Source of the DNA: Ianthella basta
Taxonomy: Eukaryota; Porifera; Demospongiae; Verongiida; Ianthellidae
NCBI GenBank assembly: GCA_964019415.1
Contig: OZ025872.1
Coordinates: 6,899,322 to 6,963,321, forward strand
Direction: 5' to 3'
DNA: 64,000 nt
Shown: positions 17,614 through 33,000 of the stretch, one piece after another
How the letters are laid out: every line of letters begins with the position of its first letter
Position numbering within the stretch: the stretch's first letter is position 1
Notes under the pieces: generated by a model
What the model saw: the letters and a program-made list of their open reading frames with translations, nothing else
What the model was told of the DNA's origin: nothing
The model's database searches: none
Position numbers and translations under genes: made by a program

Positions 17614-17757
17614 TTTACATGAGTTTTGACCAGTCTAGCTGACTGTGTACATGTATGAGCTGTATACTGTATGCCTACCACACTGTGGTGTGTACATTGC
17701 ATGGCATCCAGTTTTGGAACAGGTGCTAGCTAGTGCAGCTCCTAGCTGGCATGATCC

Positions 17758-18275
17758 AAAAAAGCATGCATGTGCCATGCTGGCCCATGCAGAACTGGCT
17801 ACCAGTACTGTGTGAACACATGATGTAGAACACCGACCTCATAATGGCCGGAGCACATGGGGTATGTGCAATTTATATGACTGCCATCATAATAGTGGAA
17901 TTAATATATTGCATAATTACTATGCTATATGAATATCACTGGAAAATAAAATGAAATTTCTTGAAATATCATTTTAGGAAATGTACACAAATTTTATGAA
18001 TTGCATTTCCTGTACATTTCAGTGACCAGGAATTGTTCAAATTTTAAATTTCAGTCAGTTCAATGTAAACTGATCACGATCCTGTCTCAGGCCATGATCC
18101 AATAGTGTGCGTGAGCCATGCCATGCTGGCCCATTCAGAATTAGCTGCCAGTACTGTGTGAACACATGATGTAGCTAGAGCACTGACCTCATAGAGCACA
18201 TGGGGTATGTGCAAATTATAGGACTGCCATTGTAATAGAATTAATAGCATAAGATGCTATGCTATAAGAATATGG
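17758..18275 (+). repeat. Direct duplication of a ~175-bp segment
   Basis: About 17770-17935 and 18112-18272 share, in order, GCCATGCTGGCCCAT, CCAGTACTGTGTGAACACAT, GATGTAG, GACCTCATA, GAGCACATGGGGTATGTGCA, ACTGCCAT and ATGCTATA. They are diverged copies with about 180 bp between them. Confidence 0.75.
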
Positions 18276-18365
18276 AATCATTAATAATGTACATGGCACT
18301 TTGATCTGCCAAGACGTGCATTAGTATACCATACTGAGTAAATGTAGCAATACATACATGTAATA

Positions 18366-18504
18366 CATATAGTACGGTAGGGAGGTCTATAGCCGATATA
18401 TAGGACCGAGGCGCTTACATATTTACCGAGGCGCGAAGCGCCGAGGTAAATATGAGCGCCGAGGTCCTATATAGAGGCTATAGACCGACCTACCGTACTA
18501 TATG
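18366..18504. repeat. 139-bp near-perfect palindrome
   Basis: CATATAGTACGGTAGGG... at the left is mirrored by CCTACCGTACTATATG at the right. Matching inner blocks are GGTCTATAGCC, TATATAGGACC and ATTTACC, around a GGCGCGAAGCGCC centre near 18435. It has the form of a foldback element end or MITE. Confidence 0.8.
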
Positions 18505-18508
18505 TCTT

Positions 18509-19351
18509 ATATAGTATGGTGAGTGCGCAACAGGAAGAACCTTCTCAGCGATATCGAGGCCAGACCTCTCCAGAGACGACGCCATTTGTATTCGATAAGC
18601 GCCTGCATTACGTCATTGCTCCTTCTGGGAACGGGCTACGGCACCGTTGCATTAAATAGACGCTTCCGTGACGTCACAACAGACTTCAGGGCTGACCAAT
18701 GAGAATACTGCGCGCCTTTTGGCAGCATGCTGACCAATGAGATTACAGGGAACCGAATTCAAAATAATGCACAGTCAGCAGTTTTTGTTGTGGCCGTGAC
18801 TGGGTGCTCCACGGAGAGTCTTGAAAACGCTTCTTTTCTGGCAGAACCCCGACTTCGCTGCGGACTCGGAACTAGAGAGGGCAATTTTAATCACTTTTGA
18901 GAGCTTTCGACCATATCCAGCTGGACTTTGTTTTCGTCATCTGAAGAAGTCGCTCAACGGACCGTGTCTGCGCATCTTCCACGCCACAGTTTCGCGCAAC
19001 AGAGCCGGACTCAGTGCTCGGTTCCTAGAAGACGTCCCTTTACGCATGTATTGGTATCTTGTCTAACCGACTTACCTTCGTGCGACGATTTTTAGCGGTC
19101 GCGTTTTTTCTTGGAGCGTCAAGATCCTCCGCAGCACTGATTGTCACGGCCACAGCGAAATGGTAAGACTGCTTCGCCTGACAGTACGCACATTTGGCTC
19201 TGGTTTCATTATATTCCTTCTTGATATCAGACCTCTTGCGCAATCAGAGCCCTGATATCGTGATATCAGACCTCTTTTCAGGTCTATATCACATATATAG
19301 GACCACCTGCTAATGCTTAAATCCCTATAGTTGCGCAATCACCATACTATA
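18509..19351. mobile_element. Non-autonomous TIR element with TATAGTATGGTGA ends
   Basis: TATATAGTATGGTGAGTGCGCAAC at the left matches the reverse complement of GTTGCGCAATCACCATACTATA at the right. Near the right end GGTCTATATC...TATATAGGACC resembles the arms of the adjacent palindrome at 18366-18504, so the two are related. An 81-codon ORF (18821-19066) is open but unrecognised. Confidence 0.65.
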
Positions 19352-20956
<1,605 letters not shown>

Positions 20957-21187
20957 GAACTGAATGAGCTCTTCACTAGACACCTCTTAACCACAGAAGA
21001 GTGCTCTGAGGTGGCTAGGAAGGAGAGGACCGGAGGGAGTGGGAGGACCATCTTGCTCAAGCTCTTAAGTGACAGATACACCAACTGTATACACTGCTTT
21101 AATGTACATACATTCCAAAGGTGTGATGAGCGTATTTGCCAACACGTGCTCCACACACACAAAGCACACACTGTCCTCTCATCCTAA
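20957..21187 (+). CDS. CARD-like exon (orphan)
   Basis: After a CCCTGCAG acceptor at 20956 the phase-shifted frame reads LNELFTRHLLTTEECSEVAR, then KERTGGSGRTILLKLLSD. The pattern LLT..E...(I/V).......(R)..LLKLL is the helix 2 to helix 4 signature of caspase-recruitment domains. The frame stays open to a TAA at about 21187; no strong donor is seen. Upstream helices and partner exons were not found, so this may be the end of a CARD gene interrupted by repeats, or a remnant. It resembles the CARD of gene 3 in pattern but not in detailed sequence. Confidence 0.4.
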   Translation, partial: ELNELFTRHLLTTEECSEVARKERTGGSGRTILLKLLSDRYTNCIHCFNVHTFQRCDERICQHVLHTHKAHTVLSS

Positions 21188-21600
21188 ACACAGTGCAGTC
21201 AGAGCTAGTGTTAGGTACGTCATCTGCATGTTCTATCAGAGTAAGTTGCCCTCAACACTAGTCCCCCCCACCCCACCCCCCCCCCCCCCCCCCCCCCAGT
21301 TATCTGCACCTGTTCCTCCTACCCTCAGCAGTGACTGTGTACCCTCTAGCTTGCATACACATTGCATGTGTGTGTGCATGTATGCTCCCTTGGTATAGTA
21401 TATATAGGAGACATGCTGTGGTTATAGAGGTGAGGGCAATGGACTCTGACAATTGTGTTTGTATAATTATACCGAAAGAGACCATTGACTACGTATCCCA
21501 GACATTACCTTTGTGTGGTCACCCATGTGCATGCTTCATGCTTCATTCATTTTTTTACATGTTCCGTAAGCAGCTACGTATACATTGCACAATAGCATGA
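21150..21600 (+). repeat. Diverged duplicate of blocks from 19600-20900
   Basis: Shares CTGTCCTCTCATCCTA, GTGTTAGGTAC, AGCAGTGACTGTGTACCC, CAATGGACTCT, AAAGAGACC and GTATCCCAGACATTAC with the region left of the CARD-like exon. Confidence 0.55.
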
Positions 21601-23154
21601 CAGCTTGGTGAGACATCCATATGTAGATTACATGGTGTCATCTGGTGCACATGCATAGTCTGCAACAATACCTAGCTGCCTTTTGTGTTTTACACAGGAA
21701 ACTGAGGGTGCATGCATGGACTGCAGCTGGACGAGTTGGCTTGGGCTTGCAAGGACTATACAGGCCAGATGCAAAGTGTGTTGCAGAATTGACAGTTCAT
21801 TTCTCTTGCTTGCTTTCACCAATGCTGAGTCCGTCTAATGTTGTGTGGTCCCATTAAGCATTGGCTAGAAGCTGTGCCTGTCACGTACAGGCTTAACTTG
21901 CGAGCTCACAAGGGTGCAGTGAGGAGCTGGAAGGACGGCTGAGATGGCCAAGCGCACACAGGCAGGCAAAGTCTTGATCAACATCATTGGCTCCCAGCTA
22001 ATGCAGCCATTACATGTACATATATACCACCATACCACTGTACATGCTCCTGCTTGATCCCACAATGTTTTACCTTCGATTGTCTATATACGTATAATGT
22101 AGTAATAATTTAGAGGATTATTAAAATTTTCCATGCATGCATGCATGCAGTTATATATAACCCCATGCATGCTGTCCCATGCATGCAGTTATAACCCCAT
22201 GCATGCTGTCCCATGCATGCAGTTATAACCCCATGCATGCTGTCTCATGCATGGCAACTGCATGGCAGGACTGCTTGGTATAATAATTATAAGTTCTTGC
22301 TCCTTTCAGGCCTGGGTTTTATAATAATGGATCCAGAGAATTAAAAGTGTTAATGTGTACATGCAATATGTATAAATGGCAGCAAGGAGAATGATATAGG
22401 TTGGAAAGGTCAGGGAATAATCTACAGCTTGCAATTGGCTACGCATGTCCTGTTACAAAACATAGTTACAACTAGTACCGTTAATATACATCAGCAAATC
22501 AAAACTTCCATGGCCAGCTGCAGTTATCAAGTCTTATTTACTTGGTACACCCTACACAGGACAAATAAAGTGTGTGAGGTAGGGGAGAGAGATAACATTA
22601 AAAGGTTTGAGTAGTTAAGTTCAGTGTAAATACTTCACCAACCTCTACCTGCACAACATCTAGTTTCTTATATACCGTATTACGCATACAAACTTTCGTT
22701 GGACACATCTCCTATGGGTGCCCCTTGCATAAAGATTTTCGCAAATTAAAAAGCCTTTGTATCCCCCTAGGTTGAAAAACGTTAGAGGGATTTTTCATGA
22801 TTTCATTTTACCCAAATATCCACACCTAAATGTAGGCTAAATCACAATATTTGTGAAAATGTAGCCCTGAGAAATTTGATACACATACAGTACATACTGG
22901 ATATACTGTAGGCTATGAAAATATATTTTATTGCTGGATTGTCAATCCTGATGAGCAGTGGTGCAGCAAGGGGCTGGGGAGGTGTGGGGGCGGGGCTTTC
23001 ACTTAAATATACACCAGTACTGACATGACCAGTTACTTCAGTGTGAGTTCATCTGATGTAGACAGATCATACAGTATGCAGTGTTCAGTGGTAAGGTTGA
23101 TGTGGCGAAGGCACTCCAGCACTGTATGCTGATTGGGGAGCTCAGCCCGCTCAC
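21188..23154. other. Spacer between the CARD-like exon and the 3' end of gene 2
   Basis: Contains a C homopolymer at about 21266-21298 and a 34-bp tandem repeat (CCCATGCATGC/AGTTATAA, about three copies) at 22135-22255. TACCGTATTACGCA at 22673 is the likely single end of a MITE. CAGTGGTGCAGCAAGGGG near 22956 has the form of a hAT-type end. Near 21935-22005 a short frame (AEMAKRTQAGKVLINIIGS) has a weak CARD helix pattern. Confidence 0.45.
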
Positions 23155-26100
23155 CTACTGTTGATGGGCAGCGAACCCACCCTCCTGAAGAAGCCAGTCC
23201 ACCACATCTTGCTTCTTGTTTTGAATGGCCACGTCCAGACATGTCTTGCCCTTGTTGCTCTTGTCAAATTTCTTTTCACCAAATTTGGGTAGGAGGTACT
23301 TCACAGTGTCCAGGCAGCCATGTGCAGCAGCAATGTGTAGGGCATTGCGACCATTCTGCAAGTGTAAGATGAAACACGCATGATTTTATCATTAAAACAG
23401 AACACAAATATGACGGTAATTCAATAAAAGATACAGTACTCATACAATTCATACACTCTCTGCACTAATCTGAGGGCACCCATTCTTCCTTATTTATAAT
23501 TATGCTATCAGCCACACAGAATGTGAACACACATGACAGATGTGATCAGAATCTGAACCACACACAGAATGATCTGTCCCCCACCTTTGCCTTGTGGTAC
23601 AGGTCTGCTCCGTGATGCTCCACCAGTTCTCTCAGCATGTCAAGTTGATCCTCTTCTGCTGAACATAAGACAGCCGTCCAGCCACGCTACAAATACGAGA
23701 TTGGCAAGAAGTCATTGCAAAGTATCTACAAGCAACCAAATTGCCTCTTAACTGTAGAACAGGCATTCATTGTCAAATAACTATCTTCATTCTACATATA
23801 CTGTGTCCATCAATATAGACTAAACGGTTTTGTGGGTAGCATTGCTGTCTGGACAGTACTGCACATCAGAGGGCACACACTCACATTGGTCACTTCATCC
23901 AAGGAACTGCCAAATTCCTCCAGAAGCATCCTCACAAATTTGGCATGACCATAGCAAGCAGCTCTCAGCAATGCAGTGTAGCCCCACTATGCAGTAAAGA
24001 AAAAACATAAATTGCATGTGCAGATGTGTATACATGTAAGCTACAGGCTAATGGCACTGTAGGTGTACACAACACTGCATGATGAAAGACTTGAACTGTG
24101 CGCAATTTCTCTCATCATCCCAGTACGCTACACTCTCCACACTACTTGCATTAGACACCATATCAGTGAGGCTGAACTGCATATCTACACAATAGAAACC
24201 TAATCCTTTGGGAATTGGGCATACAAGTACTTCATTGGTGTAGCTGGTGACATTACATATCCTGTTATGACAGCCTGCAAATTGCAAAAAGACAATAGAA
24301 TCTGACAAACCTTGTCCCTGTCCTGCGGGTCCATTTTCAGCTCCATAATTAGGTAGCGTGCCACCTCACAGTGGCCCCCCTGGGCTGCAAAGTGCAGTGG
24401 TGTATAGAAATCCTTCTCCTTCTCATGGACCCTATCTCCAAACATTGCAGACAGGAACTGGATTGCCTCCAAGCGTCCACCTTCTGCAGCCATGTGCATG
24501 GCATTCTGGCCGTCCTAACAGACAACCCATAGCAGGCAGGATGTAACCAAAATAGGTTTATAGGGAAACCAATCGATGTCATATTAGCATACTCACACAC
24601 ACACAATAACAAGACACAACACGACAAGAGCGAAGCAAGAATGGCGCTGCATATGCTACTGTAAAGAGGCGGAGTGTGCATATGGACATTGTGAAAAATA
24701 TATGGCCATGACACAAAGTGCACACAGCAACAGGTAACAATAGGGGAATTGAGGTTATGGTTACAGCACTATAATTTGAGAATGAGAGTGCATGTGTGCA
24801 TTTTGCATGCATACATTACATAGTGTGCATAATATTATACAGGTGTAGGAATAAATTTATAATAAACTAGCAGAGTGGCCCGCCTACGGCGAGCTACGGC
24901 GCCCTGTGTCCCCCGATGCCCTCAGCAACCATGTTATGGCTACAGCTCAAACTGATGATTATCGTTTTAAATTCAAACGTGGGACAATAGCGAATCAAGT
25001 CTGGTAAAAACCGGAAGTCGATGAGAACAATATTTAGAAAATGGCGTTCGTCCACAAAGGAAAAAGCGGAAATGGACAGATAACTCTCTACAAACTGCAA
25101 GATGGGTGACGTCAACGCCGCTGTAACCTGACCCCCGATGCCCCCAGCAACCACAGCGAGTTTGACAGCGACGGAGCAAGAAACGCATGCTCGTATTGTG
25201 AACACACACACAGACAGACAATTTCGGCTTTATATATTAGATTATTTAGTACAACGAACAATAAAACAACATGCACCTCAGATGATGTCACTATTGTAGG
25301 CAGCACCACACACTAAAGTGGCACACTTACGTTGTTCAGTTCATCCAGTGAACTGCCACATTCCCTCAGTAGCATCCTCGTCAACTCAACACTGCCACCG
25401 TAGGCAGCTCTCAACAGTGCAGTGTTGCCCCACTGTTTAAAGACAAGGAGAAATGTTTGAGTGCTAATACACTATATGAGAAGTAACCATCACCACATTC
25501 AAGAGGGCTATGGAAGGGTGGGAGGTTCCATACAATGCTACTCCTGAAACTGAAGTGCACACATGTAGTAAAATCACTCAGAATTTACACAATTCATTTC
25601 ACATGCTATTCTGTTATTGTTTTATTCATTTTGTCAGCCCTGCTACTTACCTCAAAACATATTACAGCCTTGCTTGACTGTTGCCATGCTACAAATCCCC
25701 CCCACACACATATCCAAGTGAGTATTTCTCTCACAACATGCAGTGCACTACATACACACAACAAACACAGAAGCCATGCAGATCTTGCATGGTAGACTCT
25801 TTCCTTTCCTTCCTTGCCACCCCCCCCCCCCCCCCCCCACACACACACCTTGTCCTTGTCTTGTGGGTCCATCTTGAGGTCGTCAATCAGCCATCGTGCC
25901 ACCTCAAAGTGGCCCATCTCGGCGACCAAGAGCAGCGCTGTTAAGGAATCATCATCCTCCTCTTGGACCCTGTTCCCAAACCTAGGAGCAAGGTACTTGA
26001 TCACCTCCAGATGTCCTCCTACCGCAGCCATGTGCATGGCATTTTGGCCAAACTACCAAGTGACCATGCATAGGGGGCAAGACATAGCAAACATTATAGT

Positions 26101-26802
26101 TTACAAGGCAACCAAGAGGTGAAAAAAGCATGCACTCAAGACAAGACAGGGGTGCAGAAATAATTGTATTGTATAAATAGGAACTCTGTTTGTATATGTG
26201 TGTATGTGAATGTAACACTATCTGAATATCTGGCTTGATTGAACCAATACAGTTGGGTGCAAGACTGCCGCTATCACTACCAGGCTGTGCATGCCTAGAG
26301 CCTCCACCACAATAGTGCTTCACTTGCTACTGATGTAGATGTAAGCACATAAGTATGTAGGTGCACGTGTTTGCAATAGAGTATGTAGAAATTTCTAAGA
26401 TGATGTTTAATGTAGAGTTATGGGTGCATGAGCTAGCACATACAGTACCTTGCTTTTCTGAAACAAGTTTGCTTTATGGACATCCACCAATTCTTGCACC
26501 ACTGGCAGGTGACCTTCCAAAGATGCCCACAACAGTGCTGTCATTTCCTCCTGTCATAAGAGGTACAGTACATTCAACACTACCGACTCACTGCTGGCTA
26601 CTCTATGTCACTCACTGCCCATATAATCTTGCCTACGTAGCTAAATTGTGACACAAGTGCAGAGCTGATTCGCAAGCTGAAATGTAATGGCATGTAAGTA
26701 TGTGAGTGAAATCCTTTTGACGATGCACATGCACACACGAACACACGCACACACAAACTCCTACACACATGTATGCACACACAAACACTCACCTTTGCAC
26801 AC

Positions 26803-26868
<66 letters not shown>

Positions 26869-26942
26869 TCACACACACACACACACACGCACTCGCACAC
26901 ATACGAGGACACACACACACATACGAATGCACACAGACACAC

Positions 26943-27016
<74 letters not shown>

Positions 27017-30000
27017 AGAATGCACACACACGCATGCACGCACACACACACACACTTCACCTCATCCTGATCCTCTACAGTGGCTGTTCCTCCATCCAAC
27101 AGTTGCTTCACTGTAGAGAGCTGACCAAGTTTTGCTGCTTCGACCACATTAGGCTCACCAGTGCCCTACCAATGTGACGCAAAGAGAGCATGTGTACACA
27201 CAGTGCATATGAGCATGTGAGGGGACAGAGATGTGCATGTATGTGCAATATGTGTAGCAAGGAAGGCCATTTCATTATTACTGGTTTACATTTGGCATTA
27301 TTGACTAAAGGCTGACTCAACAGGAAGAGCAAAAAAGTGTCCCTTCACAGAATTAAATGTTCATTGCCTCAGTAAAAGTGTACACAATGAATGAAAATAG
27401 AATGAATTAACTGGAAAATGAATTAAGCTTAGGTGCCTTCTTTCACTCACAAATGTGGAGAAAACTGCACTATAAATTGACTTTCTGTCATAGTCAGATA
27501 TTTGCCAGATATGTGACAGAGAGGTTCCAGACAGGTGCAAAGAACACTAAACACATGGTGCCATAATCATATTGTGCAATTTGAACCAGATACACTGAGG
27601 ACTGTCAATCACCTCACACGGTATATAGCACATAAGGAAGACAAACCCAGATTGACATGCAGGCCACATGAATGTGCACCTTTGTGAGCTGTTTATTGCC
27701 ACTGGGATGGCCTTTGATATCTCTTGAGACAAACCTCTCTATATTGTGCACAGGGGATATGGCAACTATCAATGTACTGAGTAAGCATGTTCCACTATTC
27801 AATTTACCTGCATTATTATATCTTGCTCTGGTTGTTCTGTAAGGTTGATAATTTCCTCCTGTTGCAGTCTCTTTGCTGGGTGGCTAGCATCCAGCTTGGC
27901 CATAAGAGCCACATTATCCATGTAAAGAGTGGCTACCTTCCGCTCCAGGTCCTCCACCTTAGCCTCCAGTTCACACACCCTGGAGTGTGGCTCTTCCACA
28001 GTAGCAACACCAGTGACCACAGGTGGAACAGGTGTTTCCTTAGACTGTAAGGAGAGAATGTACCACAGATCATGCTAAATTCTCCCATAGTGTCCATTTC
28101 AAGGCCTACTGTAAGTGTTCATTTAGTGTGGGTGATCATGTGTTCCTATAACATTGTGTGACTGTGTGTGGTCATCCATGGTATTTTCAAGGTGTTGCCA
28201 TCTCTTGCAATTAACAAACATCACAGTGACTTACTTGCATGGTCTGCGATCTGGGACCTGAAGACTGTGGGCGGGGCTCAGGCTCATCTGCATGGGCCAG
28301 GAAGCACATATGTGCTCTGATGATTTGTTAATGTGTTACAGTTGTGTGTACCCTGTACTACCCTACCCAGCCATGCACCAGTGTTTGTCACGATACACTA
28401 CTACAACATCGCAACAACGGGATTATAATGATGGTACAGTAGGCTCACGGTGACGATGATGTTATATAATGTGTAATGTGACCATCAACTTAATTGCATA
28501 CCAGCAATGGCGTTTCTACCATAATAGTTAATGCTGTCTTATAAAGGCATCATAATGCTACCTTTTATAAGTATGGTGAACACGTTAGAGGGTAAATTAT
28601 GAGGCAAATGACGTTAACACCATCCTCCACTCACTAACCATGGGATTCCCAGTGCTGCTCAATCCTTTTAGTGCTGAGAGGCCGACCAGATAAAGGCTCC
28701 TAAAAGAAATATAGTACAGTGACATACATCAGAGGGAATTCTGTAAGATATATCACATGCAAGGATTGAGACATCAACATGAGAAGTAGACCCCATTTAG
28801 TTCACATCGGCTGACGGGAAATGGTCAATTTGAAATGTATATATTCGTATGTGCATGCTAATTTGTAGGATTGCATTTTTGTCATTTGGCGAATTGAGTC
28901 GTGGCATTCATGAACATGAAATTTCATCAAATAGTTCCTGTGTTCAAAGGTACCAACTATCAGGAATGAAAATCACAAATATCCTTTACATACGTATTCA
29001 CTAGTGAAATGTGGTCTTATAAAGTAAGTCCAATATAGAGTGAAATCTGCCATCATTTGACAGGTACACATTATTGACCAGGACATACGTATCTCAAATC
29101 AAGTGTCTAAGAATTTGCAGATATTTGTGGATTGTATTGTAGTGGTTATACAGGCCCGGAGGAAGCACTTTAAAGGTGGCCAGGCCACGTCAAGACAATC
29201 TTACCTAGATGGCCACGTGCACAGGCCAGTAAGTACCTTGTTATACAAAAGAATGGCCAGGCCTAAAAATCTGATCTGACCATGGCCTGGTCAGCCTGGG
29301 CTGTTCCGCCGGGCATGTTATATACAAGGCTAGCATGTCTTATGGTTTGTTGTGTTACAGTTATGACTTCCTGTAGATCTTGTTTCCTTACCTTACTGTT
29401 TCGGTTTGTTGGTGTATGTGCTTACACTGAGTGATTGATCACTATATTTTACATGAGGTACTGCATCTGTGATGTTTACAGCTTTCCATGTAGGGCTTGA
29501 TTTATCTAATTAACACTATACAAACATGCACATGGCAGGACACATGGGCAAACTGTACTGGGTTAGCAAAATACAATAAATATTATCAAATAATAGCAGT
29601 TGGATGCCAGATGAATAAAGCCTTTCGAAAGGCAGCTTCTGTATTCAGTGATTTGATATAATCTGGGAGCCAGTTAAATAGCTGGCTTCAAGATGTTCAA
29701 AAGCATACCAGCAATGCTATCAAGCACTTCATTATCTGCGTTTGGTGGGCAATCACTGCTGCCTAGCAGGATGCTTTTGGTGTACATGTAACTCCACCCA
29801 GATGACTTCAACACCCTCAGCTTCCACTTGGGCCTTCTTTGACTTCTCAAATTAGCAGGAACATACACCAGTAAGCCACCTCCATAGTTACCTCTGTCCC
29901 GCCGACACTGAACATAAGATGGTATGTATACCAGCCTCATCATAGGGGATGGAGTCATTAAGCCAAGTCTCACTTACACCAAAAATTACAGGTCTAGAAA

Positions 30001-33000
30001 CAGCAGACAGAATAGACCGCAACTCATCTATCTTGTTCATCAAACTTTTGGCATTAACGTAACAGAAGGCAGCTAGGTTTGATGGAGACTCAAAAGGAGA
30101 ATGCATGGAAGGTGGTAGGAAATTTGCTCTAAGACTGAGGGCAGCAGTGGCAGGGGATTGGTCATTCGTGTCATCAGTGCAAGTAGGCCACATCCATTCC
30201 AACTCACTGTCAGCGGTCAGCCTTTCATATTCCTCTTTGCTAATGCATGCAGGCACAGCCAGCGTGTGTCCACTTATCACTAGTATCAAAACATACCAAT
30301 GCTGATTATTCCTGACTATCTTATGGCAGACTGTGCATGGAAAATGAGGTGGGCCACGGTTAGCTACCATGTTCCCAGCAGAGAACAGAAGCCAGTAGCA
30401 GACAAGGATAGCAGCATGTCATCGCTAGCGCAGCTTAGGTCAAAGTTGTGAACTTCTCCTCCAGAGGCTAAGAACAGGTGGTGTTCCATTGCAATTGACC
30501 AGATCAGTCCAGAGCAAACAGGAGACTGTCTTTGGATCTCAAGAATGATCGCTGAAATAGCACACTTGGAGCAAGATAAAGATCCCTAAACACACTGAAG
30601 AAAAATGAAGGCAGCCATACATATACCTGCGCAGCATGTGATTCACATGTATGATTGCATATATATGACAATTTTTGTACATGTGTCTGTGCTAGAAAAA
30701 TAGGATCTTATCTTGCTTTGTGACCGATTGAGCTGCTGTTCTACTAACCATCATATTTGGCAACCCTAATACAATCGCCAATGTCTGAACAACCTTTGGC
30801 TTCAGTCTCTCGTCAACCAGCATACCCGCTTTGACCATGTTGTGGATGCTCTGTCTTCCAAGTTCACGACTGAAGTTCGGGACCTCCTCCTCTCCCCATC
30901 GAACAAACGCCCCTACAATGAACTTAAGACTCAACTTATTCAACACACCACAGCTACAGAACAACAACACCTCCAACAACTATTTACTTCTGAAGAATCG
31001 GGCGACAAGAAATCCTACAACTTTTGAGAAGAAAGCAGCAGCTGCCAGCCCCGAGCAAGGCAACAACTTCCTACCTGAGTCGTTCTTGCAGCAACTTAAG
31101 CCATGTCAGGATGGTCTTGGCTTCTGCTGGGGACATGTCACTTGATGACCTGACCCAACGTGCTGACAAGATCATTGAGGTGGCCACTCCAACCGTCTCT
31201 CATTAACATCTCTCCTCCACCCCATGGTCTCCCGCACTGCACATGGTCCCAAGGAAGGCCCCTGGTGACTGGCGTCCTTGTGGTGATTACAGAGCCTTGA
31301 AAAATGTCACTGTCCATGACAGATACCCCATCCCTCACCTGCAGGACTTTGCTTCCTCATTCCACGGCAGCACATCTTTTCCAAGATTGATCTGGTCAGA
31401 GCCTCTCACCAAATCCCAGTTGCTCCTGAGGATGCATCCAAGACAGCCATCACATCCCCCTTTGGCCTTTTTGAATTCCTGCAGATGCCTTGTGGACTGA
31501 GAAACGCAGCCAAGTCCTTATTTCCAAGTGGGTTATGGATCAAGACTTACATGGTCTACCGTTTGTGTGCTCCTACTTGGACAATATTTTGGTCACTAGC
31601 CCAATAGAAAGACACACCTGGGTCATCTCCGTCAGCTAGGTTTTCTCTTGGTTTGATGACCGTGGCCTCTAAGTCAACCCCAGCAAGTGTGTTCTGGGTG
31701 TGGCATAACTCAACTTCTTCAAATTTTAATGTGGACATCCAAGCCATCCGAACCATGAAGGACAAAGTCCAAGCCATTTGCAACCTTCCCCTACCACCCA
31801 CACAACATAAGCTGAAACGATTCCTGGGCTTGGTGAATTTCTACCACTGCTTTGTCTCTAGCTGTGTCCAGATCCTCCAACCCTTGCACGACCTCCTGAA
31901 GACGGATCCCAAAGACACAACTCCACTCATCTGGACAGAGGATGCATTGGCCGCTTCCATCAAAGATGCTCTGGCCAATGCCACCTTCTTAGTCCATCCA
32001 CAACCGAATAATCCAACCTGCATCATTACTGATGCCTCCAGTTCAGCTGTGCGAACGGTCCTCCAACAGTGGATAAACAATATGTGGTCCCTTTGCATAT
32101 TTCTCCTGGGAACTTACCTCTGCATAGCAGAATTACAGCACTTGTGACCGTGAGTTACTGGCCATAAATTTATCCCTCAAAGAATTCCACTACTTTGTGG
32201 AAGGTTGTGAATTCTACATCGTCACGGACCACAAACCACTTACATATGCTCTCCATTCACGCTGAGCTGCTCACTCACCATGGCAAGCTCGATAACTGGA
32301 CTACAATTCTCAGTTCACTTCAAACATCTGCCATCTGCCAGGCAAGGTCAACACTACTGTGGACACCCTACCTCATACGGATGTGGCTGCTTTGGCCTTT
32401 CCCCACTGTCAATCTCCAAACTCTGACCACTGCACAGCAAGAGAATTTTGCTGTTGTTGCAGTACAGATGTCTCTAGGCTTGCAGCCCATCCCCATTCCA
32501 GCCACAGATGTTACTCTTCTCTGCAATTTTTCCGCAGGGACCTTCAGGCCTTACTGTACGTACCTGCAAAGCTCTGGTGACAGATTTTCAACCAGCTCCA
32601 TGGTCTCTCCCACCCAGGCATACATGCCACACAGTGCCTGGTTGCATCAAAGTATGGTTGGCCCAACACGTAGATGTTCATCAATGGACCTGCACATGCT
32701 GCCTTGCCAATGCTTCAAAGTTCATGTCAACACCAGGTCTCCAGTTGGTCAATTCCGTCCACCAGATGCCAGGTTTGACCACATTCCTATTGATCTAGTT
32801 GGTCCTATGCCTCCGGTGAGTGGTTACATACATCTGCTCGCCTGTGTGGATCAATTCGCCTGTTTGCCAGAAGTCATCCCTCTTACCAACACTAACACTG
32901 AAATGGTTGCACAGGCTTTCCTGTTTGGTTGGGTCGCAAGATATGGTATCCAATCTTCCCTCACTTCAGATAGAGGAGATCAGTTTGAATGCAACCTATG

